The position numbers and the translations under genes are program-made. The notes beneath the pieces were generated by a model. It did no database searches. It was not told the DNA's origin and saw only the letters and a list, made by a program, of their open reading frames with translations. From Parietichytrium sp. I65-24A (lineage: Eukaryota; Sar; Bigyra; Thraustochytrida; Thraustochytriidae), in contig BLSF01000002.1 in assembly GCA_012862575.1 (NCBI GenBank), positions 930,001 to 994,000 on the forward strand: a DNA stretch of 64,000 nucleotides, read 5' to 3'. Shown here one piece after another: positions 1 to 11,190 of this stretch (its first letter is position 1; each line of letters starts with the position of its first letter).

Positions 1-1069
1 TCTCTTCCTCCGTCACCAAAACTACTTGATCCAGGTCGATCCTCTTCAGGTCCTTTTCGCCGGGCCCCTCCATCTTCGTTTGCTCACCAGGCCGCTTCAC
101 GACTTTCAGCCGCCTTTCTCCACCTTTCACAGGTCACCTTACCGGTCTCACCAAATATCTTCCTTTCTTTCTTTCTTTCTCAGTCTCGCTGTCAGTGAGG
201 CATACGATTATGTACACGCTCGCCAGCCGCCGAACGAGCTGCCATCCGATCGCTCTATCGCCCCTGCCCGAGAGTCACAGGTCGGCTACAGGACACTACA
301 GGACAGGAGACAGGACAGTCTCGCGCGCCTCAGCCTCGCGGTCTAACAGCCAGCACGCAGCGTGCGTGAACTGCTTTACTAAAGGCAGTGCCACAATCGG
401 ACCACAACAGAGTCGCTCTCGTGGTCGCACGTTGCGTTCGCCTAAGCGCTTCTCTGGCGGTGCCGAGTGTCCCCTGTCCTCTCCGAGATGCTCTTCTGTG
501 ATACCCGTCTAACCCGGATTCCTTGTTCTCCTCTTTGTTTTGCCTAGTTCCGCTTTGGCACTTTGGTTTGTTTCATTTTGTTTTGTGTTGCGACTGTTGC
601 GACTATCACGTGAATATCACGTGTCACGTGTGTTGTTTGGTGTTGCCTCTAGCTAGGTCAATGTGTGCTTTGACGTAAACACGAAACGCGGAACAGACAA
701 GAACAGACGCTCGGAACAGCTTTCGTCAACTGCAAAGAATAAAACCTTGAAGATGGAAGTTTGAAGTTGGCCGTGAGTCCGTTCTCTCGGCTAGGCTACG
801 CTAGCTGCAGACAGTGATGATTTGATGATCAAGATTGAAAGTAATGCAAATGCAAATAATGCAAATGTGCTGTTGATTGTTGATTGTGGACGAGTTCATT
901 GTGCCAGTCAATCGATCGAGATGAGCAAATGCAAGGGAAGAAGAGAGCTTTGCAAAATTGTTTCAATTGGAGTTGGAGTTGGAGAGTTTCAGGCACACAG
1001 AGGCCCTCTAGCCAGCAAGCTCGAAGGGCTGCGAGAGTATGGAGACATGGGCACGGGTCAAGTGAGGGT
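1..1069. other. non-coding left edge, no gene recognised
   Basis: No open frame here looks like a real gene. The stretch lies 3' of the minus-strand gene ending at 1070, so its right part probably carries that gene's 3' UTR. Short CT-rich runs (for example around 165-185) and one dense cluster of CACGTG palindromes (607-630, listed separately) are the only structure I see. Confidence 0.5.
607..630. promoter_or_regulatory. cluster of three CACGTG palindromes
   Basis: CACGTG occurs at 607-612, 618-623 and 625-630, three copies in 24 bases. CACGTG is the classical E-box/G-box core bound by bHLH and bZIP factors in eukaryotes. It lies downstream of the gene ending at 1070, so if functional it more likely serves a gene left of the window. 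That it is a promoter element is inference. Confidence 0.35.
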
Positions 1070-2491
1070 TCAAGTGGGCCTGGAACGGGACCTGCGGCGG
1101 TCTTTCTGGCGAGTGCGGCGCTGGAGTGAGCGAGTTGCAGGGCGACGGACGGAGGGCTTTACGTGTTTGGCGCAGCTGGAGAGCTCGCAGCAGCGCGCGC
1201 AAGATCCTGCTGCGCAGTCACGGGCGCCTACGCGATTGCAACTTGTGCACTGAATCATTGCCGACTCGCCGTCGCGCAAAAGTGCTAAGATGCGGGAGAC
1301 AACTGCTTTGCAGGCCAGGCCTCTGTTTCGAGACGAGAAATCGGCGAGAAAGTCTTCTTTTGGTACCATCTGACCTTTATGTTTCAAAGCCAGCCGTTTG
1401 GTGTAGGGGTCAAGCTTGACCCTCTTTGTGGCAAACCACCAAACCGACTCTTCGAAGGGGGTTTTGCTCTTGTGGCGGCGAAGGCTCTCCTCTCCTATCA
1501 GGTCCCCGAGCCTACTCTCAGAAGAAAGCACTGAACTTGCTCCGTCCTCGTCGCCCTCGCTGTCGTCGTTTCCAAATAAGCTGTCCTTTTCAATCTCTTC
1601 ACTTAGCTCTTCGACTGATGGAGTGTGCGATTCCAACTCTTGGAGCCAGGGTCCAAGATTGGCAGCCGGACTTCCTACCGCATCGTTTTTCGTTTCAATA
1701 TCGGGTTTTTCTGCTGGCTCGTTCGTCTGCTCGTCCTCGGCCTCCTCTTCTTCCTCGCTTTGGTCTGTGGTGCGATCTTCTCCTTTCGCAAACATGTCCG
1801 CATCATACTCCTCGCCAGGTTCGGGCAATAGTGCGCAGCTGTCCACAGGGCTTGGAGGGGTTCGATCTTCCTGGTCCCCTGTGCTATTCTCAACGCGCTC
1901 TTCTTGGACGTTTTCGTATGCCTTCGGCGAACCCGGAGGAGATACCCCCAGGAGTTTCATGATTTCCTCAAGCTGATCTTCCTCCGAATCGTAATGCTTC
2001 AGAAGAGCTCCACCAGAACGCGCTAAATCAACTTTGAGCTCCACGAATGTTTTGTACAAGGCGCAGCCCTCAGATGGTGCGAGATAGCGCAAAATTTGTC
2101 GGAAAGGCTCAATCCCGGTTCCTGCAAACTTGTACCATGGCAGGGCTGCTTGCTCCCAAGGGAGCAGAATCTTCTCTTCGTGAGAAACTTTCCTTTTCTT
2201 GTTCGCGCACGCGGGTCCACAGCGTTGGCGGATTCGTTTTTTAACAGCTTCCTTTGTCTCAGAGCCGCCCCCGGAAAGCTCTTCCCGCCGAGTAATTCGG
2301 AACTGCCCGTCGTCGAGCTTGGCAACCTTCTCCGCCTCAGGAGAGATCTCCGCCTTTCGTTTCACACCAACAATCTCCTTGACAGGTGTTCCTTCCGGAG
2401 CGATAACTTGAATCTGCTCGCACGCACTAGCCTCAGCGGTTCCATCTGCTTGGCGGTCTTCCGCTTTGGAACTCGCGAACACTTGGCCCAT
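1070..2491 (-). CDS. acidic/basic nuclear-type protein with C-terminal Cys-rich zinc motif, unknown function
   Basis: Single-exon 473-residue protein starting at a true ATG. I do not recognise the whole protein. The N-terminal third is charged with clusters such as KKRIRQR and KKRK that look like nuclear localisation signals. Residues about 200-330 are very acidic and low in complexity. A short conserved-looking block with EESVWWFATKRVK follows. Residues 415-443 form a compact Cys-rich motif, C-x2-C-x7-C-x4-C-x2-CC-x4-C-x2-H, followed by a basic tail. The motif's spacing resembles the zinc finger of plant SHI/LRP1-type regulators and related CC-type fingers in protists, so zinc binding is likely. 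A nucleic-acid-related role is only inferred. No intron is needed. Confidence 0.7.
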   Translation of the reverse strand: MGQVFASSKAEDRQADGTAEASACEQIQVIAPEGTPVKEIVGVKRKAEISPEAEKVAKLDDGQFRITRREELSGGGSETKEAVKKRIRQRCGPACANKKRKVSHEEKILLPWEQAALPWYKFAGTGIEPFRQILRYLAPSEGCALYKTFVELKVDLARSGGALLKHYDSEEDQLEEIMKLLGVSPPGSPKAYENVQEERVENSTGDQEDRTPPSPVDSCALLPEPGEEYDADMFAKGEDRTTDQSEEEEEAEDEQTNEPAEKPDIETKNDAVGSPAANLGPWLQELESHTPSVEELSEEIEKDSLFGNDDSEGDEDGASSVLSSESRLGDLIGEESLRRHKSKTPFEESVWWFATKRVKLDPYTKRLALKHKGQMVPKEDFLADFSSRNRGLACKAVVSRILALLRDGESAMIQCTSCNRVGARDCAAGSCARCCELSSCAKHVKPSVRRPATRSLQRRTRQKDRRRSRSRPT

Positions 2492-3472
2492 GACTCCTGC
2501 GAAAGGTTTTCAAAAACGTTGACAGTCAATTAATCGTGGACTCTGGCTTGTCAGTGGCTGCGCCAATCCAGGTCTTCGTCTTCTTATACCGTCCTGCTGC
2601 TGAAGGCCGTCAGTCTGCTCTCTCTTTTGTGCTGCTCCATTCCGGAATTGCTTCTCCAACATCTCCAACCCGAACATTGAAGCCCATTGCAAAGATTTGC
2701 AAAGATTGCAAACTTTGTTCAAACGGAAAGCGTTCCGCAGCTGTGCATAAGGTGATCAAGGTATATCCTAGATGGCAGTATTTTTCGAAAAATCATATTC
2801 GAAATCGTATTTGCGTTTCTCTGTCAGTGATATCTTCGGGTCTCACGGTGAGAACGAAACGAATACACCTGGCGGCGATTGCATGCCGATTGGCAGGAAG
2901 AGCGAAAGGGAATACATGACGCGAAATGGATGGATGGAAAAACGTAAGCGGACTATTTGATTCACCCTTTCAACGACTGAAATGACGACTCGGCACTGCG
3001 AGGGAAAAGGTCACAAATAATGAAGACACGAGCCAATACTGTGCACAAAGAGCTGACAAGGCATTTCGAGTCTCTATAAAAGAGCACTACAAGTAGACAG
3101 CCTGGCACTGGGAAACTTCACGCTACCGCCGATTCCGGAGAATGTTCCACTCACGTATTTCTGGCACGGGCCCCGCCAACCTTGGGAGTGGACAGCAATA
3201 CACCCTGCATACTGTTTCAGAGGCAGTAGAGTGAAGATTAGAGCCTCGAAGAGTTCTATGAAGATGCGGAAAGTGCACTGTCGTTGGCGAACAGTAAGAA
3301 GAGGGATCGGTGATTCTCACTGTCAGTCCAAGAGTTTCTTGTCGAGATCTTCAAAAGTCATAGAAGCAGGTGCAATGTTAGAGAAAATGAAATAGGAAAG
3401 GGTATGTATGTGTTTGGTGTTCTGTTTTCAATCCTTGATTCCAGGCACTTGCTCTTGTTATTTTTTACGGAA
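2492..3472. other. intergenic, no gene recognised
   Basis: Lies upstream of the minus-strand gene starting at 2491 and holds the 3' flank of the helicase gene ending at 3473. Open frames are short and show no family resemblance. A perfect TATAAAAG occurs on the plus strand near 3074, with no plus-strand ORF after it. Confidence 0.45.
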
Positions 3473-5029
3473 TTAATGGATAGCGTTGAGCTGCTGCATG
3501 AGCTTGTCTCCGAGTGTTGAAATGTCGTCAATCTGGATGAGCGGGCGATTCACCTCTTGGTTGGCAAACAAGGCGCGCTCGATTTCTTTCATGCAGTGCA
3601 GGTCTGGAAAGGTCGGAGACCGGGCGACAAGAGACACAGATGCTCCTTTCTTGGTCCAGCGACCGGAACGACCAATACGATGGACAAAGTTCTCTGGGTC
3701 TGGCTCTCTATTCACATTCACAGGGAGGTCTACATTGATCACCAGGGTGACATTTGGATTGTCGATACCACGCGACGTAACGTTTGTGGATATCAAAGCC
3801 TGGCGCTTGCCTTCCTTAAACTCGCGCAAAACATTGTCTCGGTCCGCCTTTGCCATATCACCATGGATTTGGCCAACGTCAAAGCCCTTTTCTGTACGCA
3901 GAAAGTCGGTGAGCTGCTGCACCATTTTCTTTGTGTTGCAGAAAATCACAGTTTGTCCAAGATTGAACCCAGACACGCTCTCCCAGATTTCTGTTATCAT
4001 GTCAAACTTTTCTTGATAGATCTTGCGCGAGTCGGTCTCTTCCGGTTTGCCTACCAAGGCAAAAAAGTTAACCACCTTGTCTAACGTCACGTCCTGCTTT
4101 CTCAGTGTGATTTCGTGATACTTTGTCTGATCGTTGTTGTCGCCGCCGACAAATCGCTGCGCAACCTGCCTCAGTTCTTCGGTGAATGTAGCGCTAAACA
4201 ATAGCAACTGGCATGGTTTTCCCTTCCGCTTCTTCAGGATCATATCACGGATTTGAACGACAGCGTCGCCATTTCCGTTTGGAGGCGCTTGAACCATCTT
4301 GTCAGCCTCGTCGAGGATGAGCATTCTGCACTCGCTGGCATCGATCATTGGCTTTTTCTTCTTGCGGCCATCTGCATTCATCAGGTAATTTTTCACAGAT
4401 CCAACCGTTCCTACCACAACTTGTTCCATAAAGTCTTCACCGGGCTTGAGCTCCCACTCTGTAGCAGTGTCAGTACCATTTTTGCTCCGGGAGCTCATAA
4501 TTCTTCTGGCGTGAATGCCCTTCGGGGCCCCTAGCGACTCCACCTCTTGTGCAATCTGAGTGCACAACTCCTGAGATACGCACAAAATAATCGCTTGTGG
4601 CGTGCTGGGCTTGGAGTCTGCGGTGATACGACCAAGCATCCCGATGACAAACGTTCCAGTCTTACCAGTTCCTGCCTGAGCCTGTCCAATCAAGCTCAAG
4701 GGCGGATCTTTCAGAATCAGAGGGAGACCAATCTGCTGAATCTTCGACATGTTCGCCCAACCTTTCACCTCCGCAATGGCCTTCTTCAGCCCGTCGTCGA
4801 TCTGCAGCGAAGAGAAGCTGGTCACCGGCTGTGTATCATGCTGACCTTCCGCGCAGCCCGCTTCGCGAACCATTAACTCCCCGGAGTGCAAGTCCGGTGC
4901 GCCTTCCACATTCAGGTCCAAACTCTTCGACACCTGTTCCGCCAGCTGATCGCCTTCATCGACCTCGTCAGCCCAGCTCTTGCTCACCTCGCCGATCTCG
5001 TTCTTTGCAGCGTCCGCCATTGCAGCCAT
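3473..5029 (-). CDS. DBP5: DEAD-box RNA helicase, DBP5/DDX19 type
   Basis: 518-residue ATP-dependent RNA helicase of the DBP5/DDX19 group, which remodels mRNPs at the cytoplasmic face of the nuclear pore during mRNA export. The Q-motif region (about 68-105) precedes Walker A AQAGTGKT (117-124), DEAD (240-243), SAT (279-281), TSRGID (418-423) and HRIGRSGR (450-457), so all core helicase motifs are intact. An acidic N-terminal extension of about 65 residues precedes the core, as in the family. The frame is open further upstream but the first in-frame ATG is at 5029, with a second at 5020. The length matches the usual 480-520 residues. DBP5 rather than eIF4A is chosen from motif wording around the Q-motif and C-terminus; a close DEAD-box relative remains possible. 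Confidence 0.88.
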   Translation of the reverse strand: MAAMADAAKNEIGEVSKSWADEVDEGDQLAEQVSKSLDLNVEGAPDLHSGELMVREAGCAEGQHDTQPVTSFSSLQIDDGLKKAIAEVKGWANMSKIQQIGLPLILKDPPLSLIGQAQAGTGKTGTFVIGMLGRITADSKPSTPQAIILCVSQELCTQIAQEVESLGAPKGIHARRIMSSRSKNGTDTATEWELKPGEDFMEQVVVGTVGSVKNYLMNADGRKKKKPMIDASECRMLILDEADKMVQAPPNGNGDAVVQIRDMILKKRKGKPCQLLLFSATFTEELRQVAQRFVGGDNNDQTKYHEITLRKQDVTLDKVVNFFALVGKPEETDSRKIYQEKFDMITEIWESVSGFNLGQTVIFCNTKKMVQQLTDFLRTEKGFDVGQIHGDMAKADRDNVLREFKEGKRQALISTNVTSRGIDNPNVTLVINVDLPVNVNREPDPENFVHRIGRSGRWTKKGASVSLVARSPTFPDLHCMKEIERALFANQEVNRPLIQIDDISTLGDKLMQQLNAIH

Positions 5030-6073
5030 TCTCCAACGCCCCGCAGCCACAGCACCAGAAACCAACACTCGCGTCCGAACGTAACCGCCACGCAGCCACT
5101 CACACAAGCAAGGCAACCGCGGAGGGTTTAATAAATGTATGCGCCTCGACTGCAACTGTCTGCTAGTGGCGACCCAGGACTTGATTGGCGACTTTCCGAT
5201 ACCCGCGTTCTTCGCTATTCGCTCTCCGCGCACCGTTTCACGCACACTCGTCAACTTCTTCCTCTCTCGCGTTCTTTCTACATCTACGATGGGTGCTTAT
5301 TTGCAGTCAGTGCCTTGCCTATGCCTATCCCTCTGTCTATCTTGCTTTGTGCTCTATCTCTCCTCCCTATCAATCAATAAATCAATCCCTATCATATGAT
5401 CTGGACCTTCCACATCCTTCCACATCCTTCCACGGCGGCCTGCCAGTAATGCACGTCACAAAAGGCCCTTGTGTTGACGAAGTTTAGTCTTTCGAGGTAG
5501 GTTCATAATAGCCGACACAGACCCTTCTCGTAACAGACGCGTTCATGTGCGTTTAATCTAATCTCGACTCTAATCAACTACAAGTTTAACACAATCTTTC
5601 GATTGATCATCATAATCATCATCATGCCATGCTCAACTCAAAATGCAATGCACACTATAAAATTACAATGCAATGCCATAATCCTCCACAATCGATAGAT
5701 ACACAATCACATTCGCAGCCAGGGCTCTCTCAAAGCGAAAACAGCAAAGTCCATCCATCATGACCAGCACGAACATGCTTTTATCTAGGACAACGAGCGG
5801 CTGAGGGACCAGGGATGACCAGGGAGACAGGTGAGAGATCAGGTGAGGCAAGGATTCCCCTAAATCGCGACTACTTTACTCCTGTGTAGGGACTCGGTTG
5901 GCCGCCAACATATGCCAACATCATCTGCCAAGTTCGCCAAGTGAGCTGACAGTGAGCTCGAAAGTGCCGAAAAGTGGGTCGAGTACGTGCCACGGCCTCG
6001 AGCGCGCAGTACGCGAGTACGCCTCGACACGTATGCGGAGAGTGCGGACGGGGAAAGGCCCGCACGACAGCCG
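5030..6073. other. divergent intergenic region (helicase / RCC1 protein)
   Basis: About 1 kb between two divergent start codons, so it should hold promoters for both genes. I see no gene. CATC and AATCAATC low-complexity runs occur around 5370-5640. No TATA box stands out at a convincing distance from either start. Confidence 0.45.
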
Positions 6074-7648
6074 ATGAAGGGGTGGCGCAAGCTTTGCACC
6101 GCTGCCAAGGTGTCGGCGCAAAGTGGTGGAGTGGCGCACGAGGGCAAGAGACTGCGCGCTTTTGGGTTCGGGTACGGCGTGAATGGTGCCCTGGGACAAG
6201 GTCACACGAGGAGAGAAGAGCTTCCGGTGGAGATTATCGGAGGGCAGCTGCTAGAACGGGAACGGATCCTGCAGGTCGCGGCCGGGTGGTAAGTTGCTGT
6301 GGTGCAAATGATGGTCAGAATTCATATTCGCTCGGGAGATAGCGGCTGCGCCGGCGAGGTGGCGAGCGAGGGACTCCGGCGAGGTGGCGAGCGAGGGACT
6401 GTAGGTGGAAGTGTGGTCTGACTGTGTTGGTGTGTGGTTTTGTACTGTGAACGCAGGGGGCATAGCGCGGTTCTCACGGAATATGGGGACGTGTGCGTCT
6501 TTGGGCGGACGCATGACGTCCAGCAGGCTGTGCGCTTTGGGAGGATGGCCGCTGGGAACTCGCTTATATTGCGAGCATTGGAAGCTCTCGGCTCAAATAA
6601 TTCCATCGATGCCATATCTCCTCAGCGCCTCCTAGACTTTGTCGTGAGCGAACCGCAGAAGAAGCAGCCTTTTTTTCAACTCATCGAGAGACCAAACATT
6701 GAGAAGGAGCGGCCAGTGATCAAGCAAGTCGTCTGCTCTGCAGGGCTAACCGGAATGTTGAGCGACGATGGCAAGCTCTATATGATCGGCTCTAACCAGT
6801 ATGGGCAGTGCGCTCGGAACACCCGAGAGCTTTACGTCTATTTTCCGAAGATTGTAATGGGCTTTCCTAAAGATGACAACGTTGTTACTCAATTTGGGCT
6901 TGGGTTTAGGCACGGGATTGCCCTCACAAAACGTGGGAACGTGTACACATGGGGAAAGGGTCACAGGGGGCAAGCTGGCCACGGTCGTGGAAAAATTCAA
7001 GACTTTCTCGTCGCAGAGCGTGTCGAGAAAATCCCACCTGGTAAAGTCAAATCTGTTGCTTCAGGATTCAACCACTGTGTCGTACTATTGGAGGACGGTC
7101 GTGTGTTTTCGTGGGGGAAACTTCAGTCCGTCAAGAAGAAGGCCAATGGCTCTTTTGAGGTTGTAGACGTCCTTGAGCCCAAACAAGTCGAGTTTCCTGA
7201 GGGCGAAAATATACAAAAGGTTTGGGTCGGACAGCACCACAACGTAGCGTTGTCGTCCACGAACCGATTTTATCAGTGGGGTCGCTTATCCGACCGAGTG
7301 ACGAGCTCTAATGAAGCTGTTCTTGATCAAATCGATCAGCGCGATACTGAACACTCTGGCACCAGTCTGAAGGAAGCTGAAGCCCTTCAATCTTGCATAG
7401 ATGTGCCTGTGCAGCTTAAGGTCCCCGGGGAATTCAGTCTTTCCAGGAATTTCGAAATCCATCCCGGCTTTGACAACACCATACTCACATGTGATGACCT
7501 CCCTGCGCCTTTGTTATGGGACTGGAATTTGAACCCTTTGCCTTGGGGTCTACATGAGCCCGGCTTGGAATCTTTTTTGCAGCAATTCAAGGTCAAACAG
7601 GTTTCTCAAGGCTGGCAGCATACGCTGATTCTGGCGGAAGAGAGGTAG
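6074..7648 (+). CDS. RCC1-repeat (beta-propeller) protein, one intron
   Basis: Two exons, 6074-6288 and 6457-7648, give 468 residues. The intron (6289-6456, GTAAGT...CAG) splits the Trp codon in AAGW|GHSAV, and removing it restores a continuous RCC1 blade. Blades are recognised by FGFGYGVNGALGQG, YMIGSNQYGQC, VYTWGKGHRGQAGHG, VFSWGK and FYQWGRL, each followed by a GxxH or GxNH-type strand. The family forms seven-bladed propellers; RCC1 itself is the Ran exchange factor, but most RCC1-repeat proteins do other jobs. The propeller is divergent with long inserts, so I do not call it RCC1. The first in-frame ATG is 6074; the frame upstream has only non-ATG starts. It converges on CDC20. Confidence 0.82.
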
Positions 7649-8677
7649 CGCTGACCGAAGGACCCCGTGTGTGTGTCTCCGTAAAAGAGTAAATGAAAGT
7701 CACGCTGGCTGAGGGGTACAGTCTTCGTCAGTGATGTAACTTGATTTGATTAATTAAAATATCTGCATTTGAGATGGACCAGGGAGTACGCTCCGAGGGT
7801 TAATTTCCGAAAGTTTCCGTTTTACAGACTTCCGCGGTCATCTGAGCGTGAAGAAAATTTCTAAACTAGAACGACGCGATTCGGCCATTCAATCTGATGT
7901 TCCATTGTCGCCCAGCTTTTGTTTTGTTTTGCTCTATCACGAGTGGAACTCAGCTTTTTGTTTTGCTGCACCTCGAGTGAAGCGACAAAGTTGGAAATGT
8001 TGTAAGCCTTGGCATTGACTTTTGAAAAAACTAGTATGGGAAGTTATAAACAAGTGCAGATTGATTGTTCGAGAGAGCATGTCGCTTTGTTGTAATAACA
8101 ATAAATATATAACAATATAAAACAGAACTCTGGGCAAAACCAAAATAGAAAATGGCTTCAGTATATGATCTTTATGCTCACAATTAATTTCAGGGTTGCG
8201 AACAGCTCCATGTCGGTCGAATCCACGGAATGAATGGCACAACAGATGCACGCGCGCGTCGCCATGCAACACCGGGTGTGCATGCCGAAACAAAAGAAAA
8301 CAAAAGATCTCTCTCATCATTAGCCGAAAAAGAAAACTTTTGAAAAAGAGGAAAAAGAGGTTCTGACTGGACGTGATAGAGAGAGGGAAAAGAAAGGTGT
8401 GGCCGGCCATTGACGGGCCGGGCACCTCTGACTCTTCTCTCAATCAGATATTCAACACTTACCGGGAAAAAAATATGTTGTTGCTCAAACAGGCAAACAA
8501 GTGACAGAGTACTGTGATCAATTCATACACGGGTTGGGGGTTATACAACATGGTGCACTGCGTTTCCGCAGGCGCAAGACAAAAATATGGACAAAAAAAG
8601 CAAGGGAAGTGGCAGCCATCTTTGAAGGGCACGCAATGCCGGTCTCCCTATGCTATCGAATCGGTGAAACGCCAAAC
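7649..8677. other. convergent intergenic region (3' flanks of RCC1 protein and CDC20)
   Basis: Both neighbours end here, so the stretch should hold two 3' UTRs and polyadenylation sites; AATAAA occurs near 8100. A 168-codon minus-strand open frame (7937-8443) has no family resemblance and is not supported as a gene. Confidence 0.5.
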
Positions 8678-10177
8678 TTACCGGATGTTCATGCGATGAA
8701 GACTGCCGCGAGCGTCAGATCCAGGCATGGAGAACTTCTTGGTCTTTGTGGCGCTAGCTGCTTCAAATACTTTCCAAAAACGCAAAGTCTCATCCGCAGC
8801 AGCAGAGCAAACCATGGTGCCCTCCGGGGAGAGAGCGAGGTGCAAGACTCTTGCAGTATGTCCAGAGAGCTCCTTGGTCTTGACCATCGAAGGGTACTTC
8901 CAGAGGCAAAGCTGGTTCTCGCTAAAGCCATGGGATGAAAGCAACTCCTTTTCATGTGGGTTCCAAACCAAAGAGCACACCTGCGATCCAGTGTCAACAC
9001 TGTTCAGGCAAGCCCCGTTCGCTGCATTCCACATCTTGATGGTGCGGTCAGCAGTACCACCTCCACTTGCCAAAACGTTGCGCTGGTGTGGGCACCAGGC
9101 AAGAGCCTTGACAGCGGCCTGGTGTTCAGCAATCTTGAGGCGTGGGTTTTGCGCAGCTTGCGAGCGCGAGCCACCCTCGCTGTAGCGAGCGTCCCAGAGG
9201 CACAACAAGTTGTCGTTTCCTCCAGAGGCCAGGGTCTGGCCACATGGAGACCATGTGAGTCCACAGACCTCTTGAATGTGGCCCTCGAGGACACCGACTT
9301 TGTGCTGCGCGACGCGGACATCATGGTGCACGATGGTAGAGTCGCGGCTTCCGCTGGAGAGAATATGCTGATTCCACGCCAGCGAGGAAACGCGCGCGCT
9401 GTGGCCATCCATGTTGCGCAAAAGCTTGCTAGTCTCGATATCGTAGAGCTTTGTCTCGCTAAAGTTGGTGCCCACTGCGAGATAGCCGCCGCCCTCCTGA
9501 ACAAACTTGACAGAGGTGATGTAGTCGTCCTCGCCTTCGCACTGGCACAGCTCATCGATATTTCCGCTCTCTGCGTTCCAGAGGTACACTGTCTGTCCCA
9601 GAGCCACTGCGAGGATGTTTGAAGCCCCCCAATCTACAAGGTTGAGGTAGTAATCATCCAAGAGATCTGGTGCGTCGAGAATACGCTCTGGAGCAGATGG
9701 GATGTGGCGAGTGGCCTTGACAGGCTTGGAGACCTTGGTCTTGTTCATGGTGTAGAGCACCTTGAGAGAGTTTTCGTAGTCCTCAGGCGGAGCCGGAGCC
9801 TTCTTCTTGAAGGCGAGCACTCGCGAGTCGCTTGCGCCAAGGCTGTTTGCAAGAGTCTTCTTGAACTCAGCTCGGGTTGGGCTGTCTACCATGTTGGAAG
9901 CCGAGGTGCTGTTCTCCTTCATCAAGTTGTAGTGCGCGTTCGTAAAATCCATTGCTGCGCGATTTGGGATGAACCGATCATGCTGTGGCGTGTTCTTGCC
10001 CTTGTACGGGGTTCTGGTTCTTTTGCGGGTGGACAATGGTGTCTTGCAACCCCCTGCTCTCTCCTGCAATGCCTTTCTCTTCCACCGTGGTTCCACGGAG
10101 CTGTCCACCTCTTCATTGAAGTTGAGGCAATCATCCAGCTCGAACTGCTCTTGCACGTATGCGTTTGCGGCCTTCAT
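8678..10177 (-). CDS. CDC20: CDC20, APC/C activator WD40 protein
   Basis: 499-residue single-exon protein. CDC20 binds and activates the anaphase-promoting complex and recruits substrates for ubiquitination at mitosis. The C-box DRFIPNR is at 67-73 and is followed by AAMDF. A KEN box lies at 87-89. The linker IPSAPERILDAPDLLDDYY is of CDC20 rather than CDH1 type. Seven WD40 blades fill about 175-480, and the chain ends in Ile-Arg, the IR tail that docks on APC3/CDC27. These diagnostic elements are all intact. The start codon is ATG at 10177. It shares a divergent promoter region with the histone deacetylase at 11191. Confidence 0.95.
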   Translation of the reverse strand: MKAANAYVQEQFELDDCLNFNEEVDSSVEPRWKRKALQERAGGCKTPLSTRKRTRTPYKGKNTPQHDRFIPNRAAMDFTNAHYNLMKENSTSASNMVDSPTRAEFKKTLANSLGASDSRVLAFKKKAPAPPEDYENSLKVLYTMNKTKVSKPVKATRHIPSAPERILDAPDLLDDYYLNLVDWGASNILAVALGQTVYLWNAESGNIDELCQCEGEDDYITSVKFVQEGGGYLAVGTNFSETKLYDIETSKLLRNMDGHSARVSSLAWNQHILSSGSRDSTIVHHDVRVAQHKVGVLEGHIQEVCGLTWSPCGQTLASGGNDNLLCLWDARYSEGGSRSQAAQNPRLKIAEHQAAVKALAWCPHQRNVLASGGGTADRTIKMWNAANGACLNSVDTGSQVCSLVWNPHEKELLSSHGFSENQLCLWKYPSMVKTKELSGHTARVLHLALSPEGTMVCSAAADETLRFWKVFEAASATKTKKFSMPGSDARGSLHRMNIR

Positions 10178-11190
10178 TTTCCTAATTCACTTTTTCTCTT
10201 CTCTTCCGTCCGTCCGTCCGACCAAACAATAACAAATCCTTCAACAACAAAAAACCAAAACCGACTCTCTCTACTTTGTCACAACGACCTTCTTTCTCTC
10301 TTTTTCAATTCACAACTCGCACAACTTCGACAAACTCTCTCTCAAACACACTTTCGCTATCGCCTTAAAAAGAAACCTTTGCTCATTCACTTTGAGTTTG
10401 GGTTCTGCCCGCCACATTCACCACACTTCGGAGCTCCATCTTTCCCTTTACTATCATCATATTATATCATCATGCATCATCCCGAATTACTAGGACCCAC
10501 CCACGAACATACATTCGCAGAGGAGTCTCTCTTTACACGGATTCCTATTCCCTCCCTACTGCTCCAGCTCCTCCCTCCTCCCAATACTTCCCCACCACGC
10601 TTACCAGACGCCTATTCACACTTACTCCCCTCCCTCCCCACCCCAGCTACACGCTCAGCTAAGCAGTCTTAGTTTATTAGCCGAAAATGCTAGTGCTCCA
10701 CTTTGGGCCCTTCGAATTTCGCAATGATTATGGAATATGCGCACCCCCACCCCACCCCACCGTCACAATGGCGTGTTCGTTACGTGATATAAATCTTGGT
10801 CATGGTGTATTGTTCTAAGATTCGCGTCACATAAGGTCAATGATACGACTACAGCTACGTCTCATGGGGGTTCTCGTGACGCAGAACGGACTCCTATTGG
10901 CGGAATCGAGTGTGGAAGCTAATCATTGGTGGTAGAACCGTAGATACTGGAATGGATAGAACTCTGGCGTGCTAAGGGGAAATTCGAAAGCGTAGGGAGC
11001 GGGATAGCGGAGAGTGTGAAGAGCTCAAAGTGTACGCGGAGAAGTTGCAGTGTCCTCGCACGCGAGAGAGAAAACGCCTCTCAGTCCGCTAATAGACTGC
11101 GGCACCGCGCAGTTCTTCCAAGTTGGGACGGTGCGCTAGAGGGCGTATCGAGGGGAGTGGGAAGCCCGGGCAGGGGAGTGGAGAAGCGAG
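10178..11190. other. divergent promoter region between CDC20 and a class I HDAC
   Basis: 1,013 bases separate the two start codons. CT-rich stretches lie upstream of CDC20 (10190-10330). A shared bidirectional promoter is plausible from the layout, but no specific element can be demonstrated. The open frame running into this stretch from 9704 is a shadow of CDC20. Confidence 0.45.

Noticed and set aside
7937-8443. 168-codon minus-strand frame
   Set aside because: Lies in the convergent 3' flanks of two genes; composition is Phe/Leu-rich from T-runs and no family is seen.
9704-10672. 322-codon plus-strand frame
   Set aside because: Its first half is antisense to CDC20 and the rest is low-complexity intergenic sequence; no recognisable domain.
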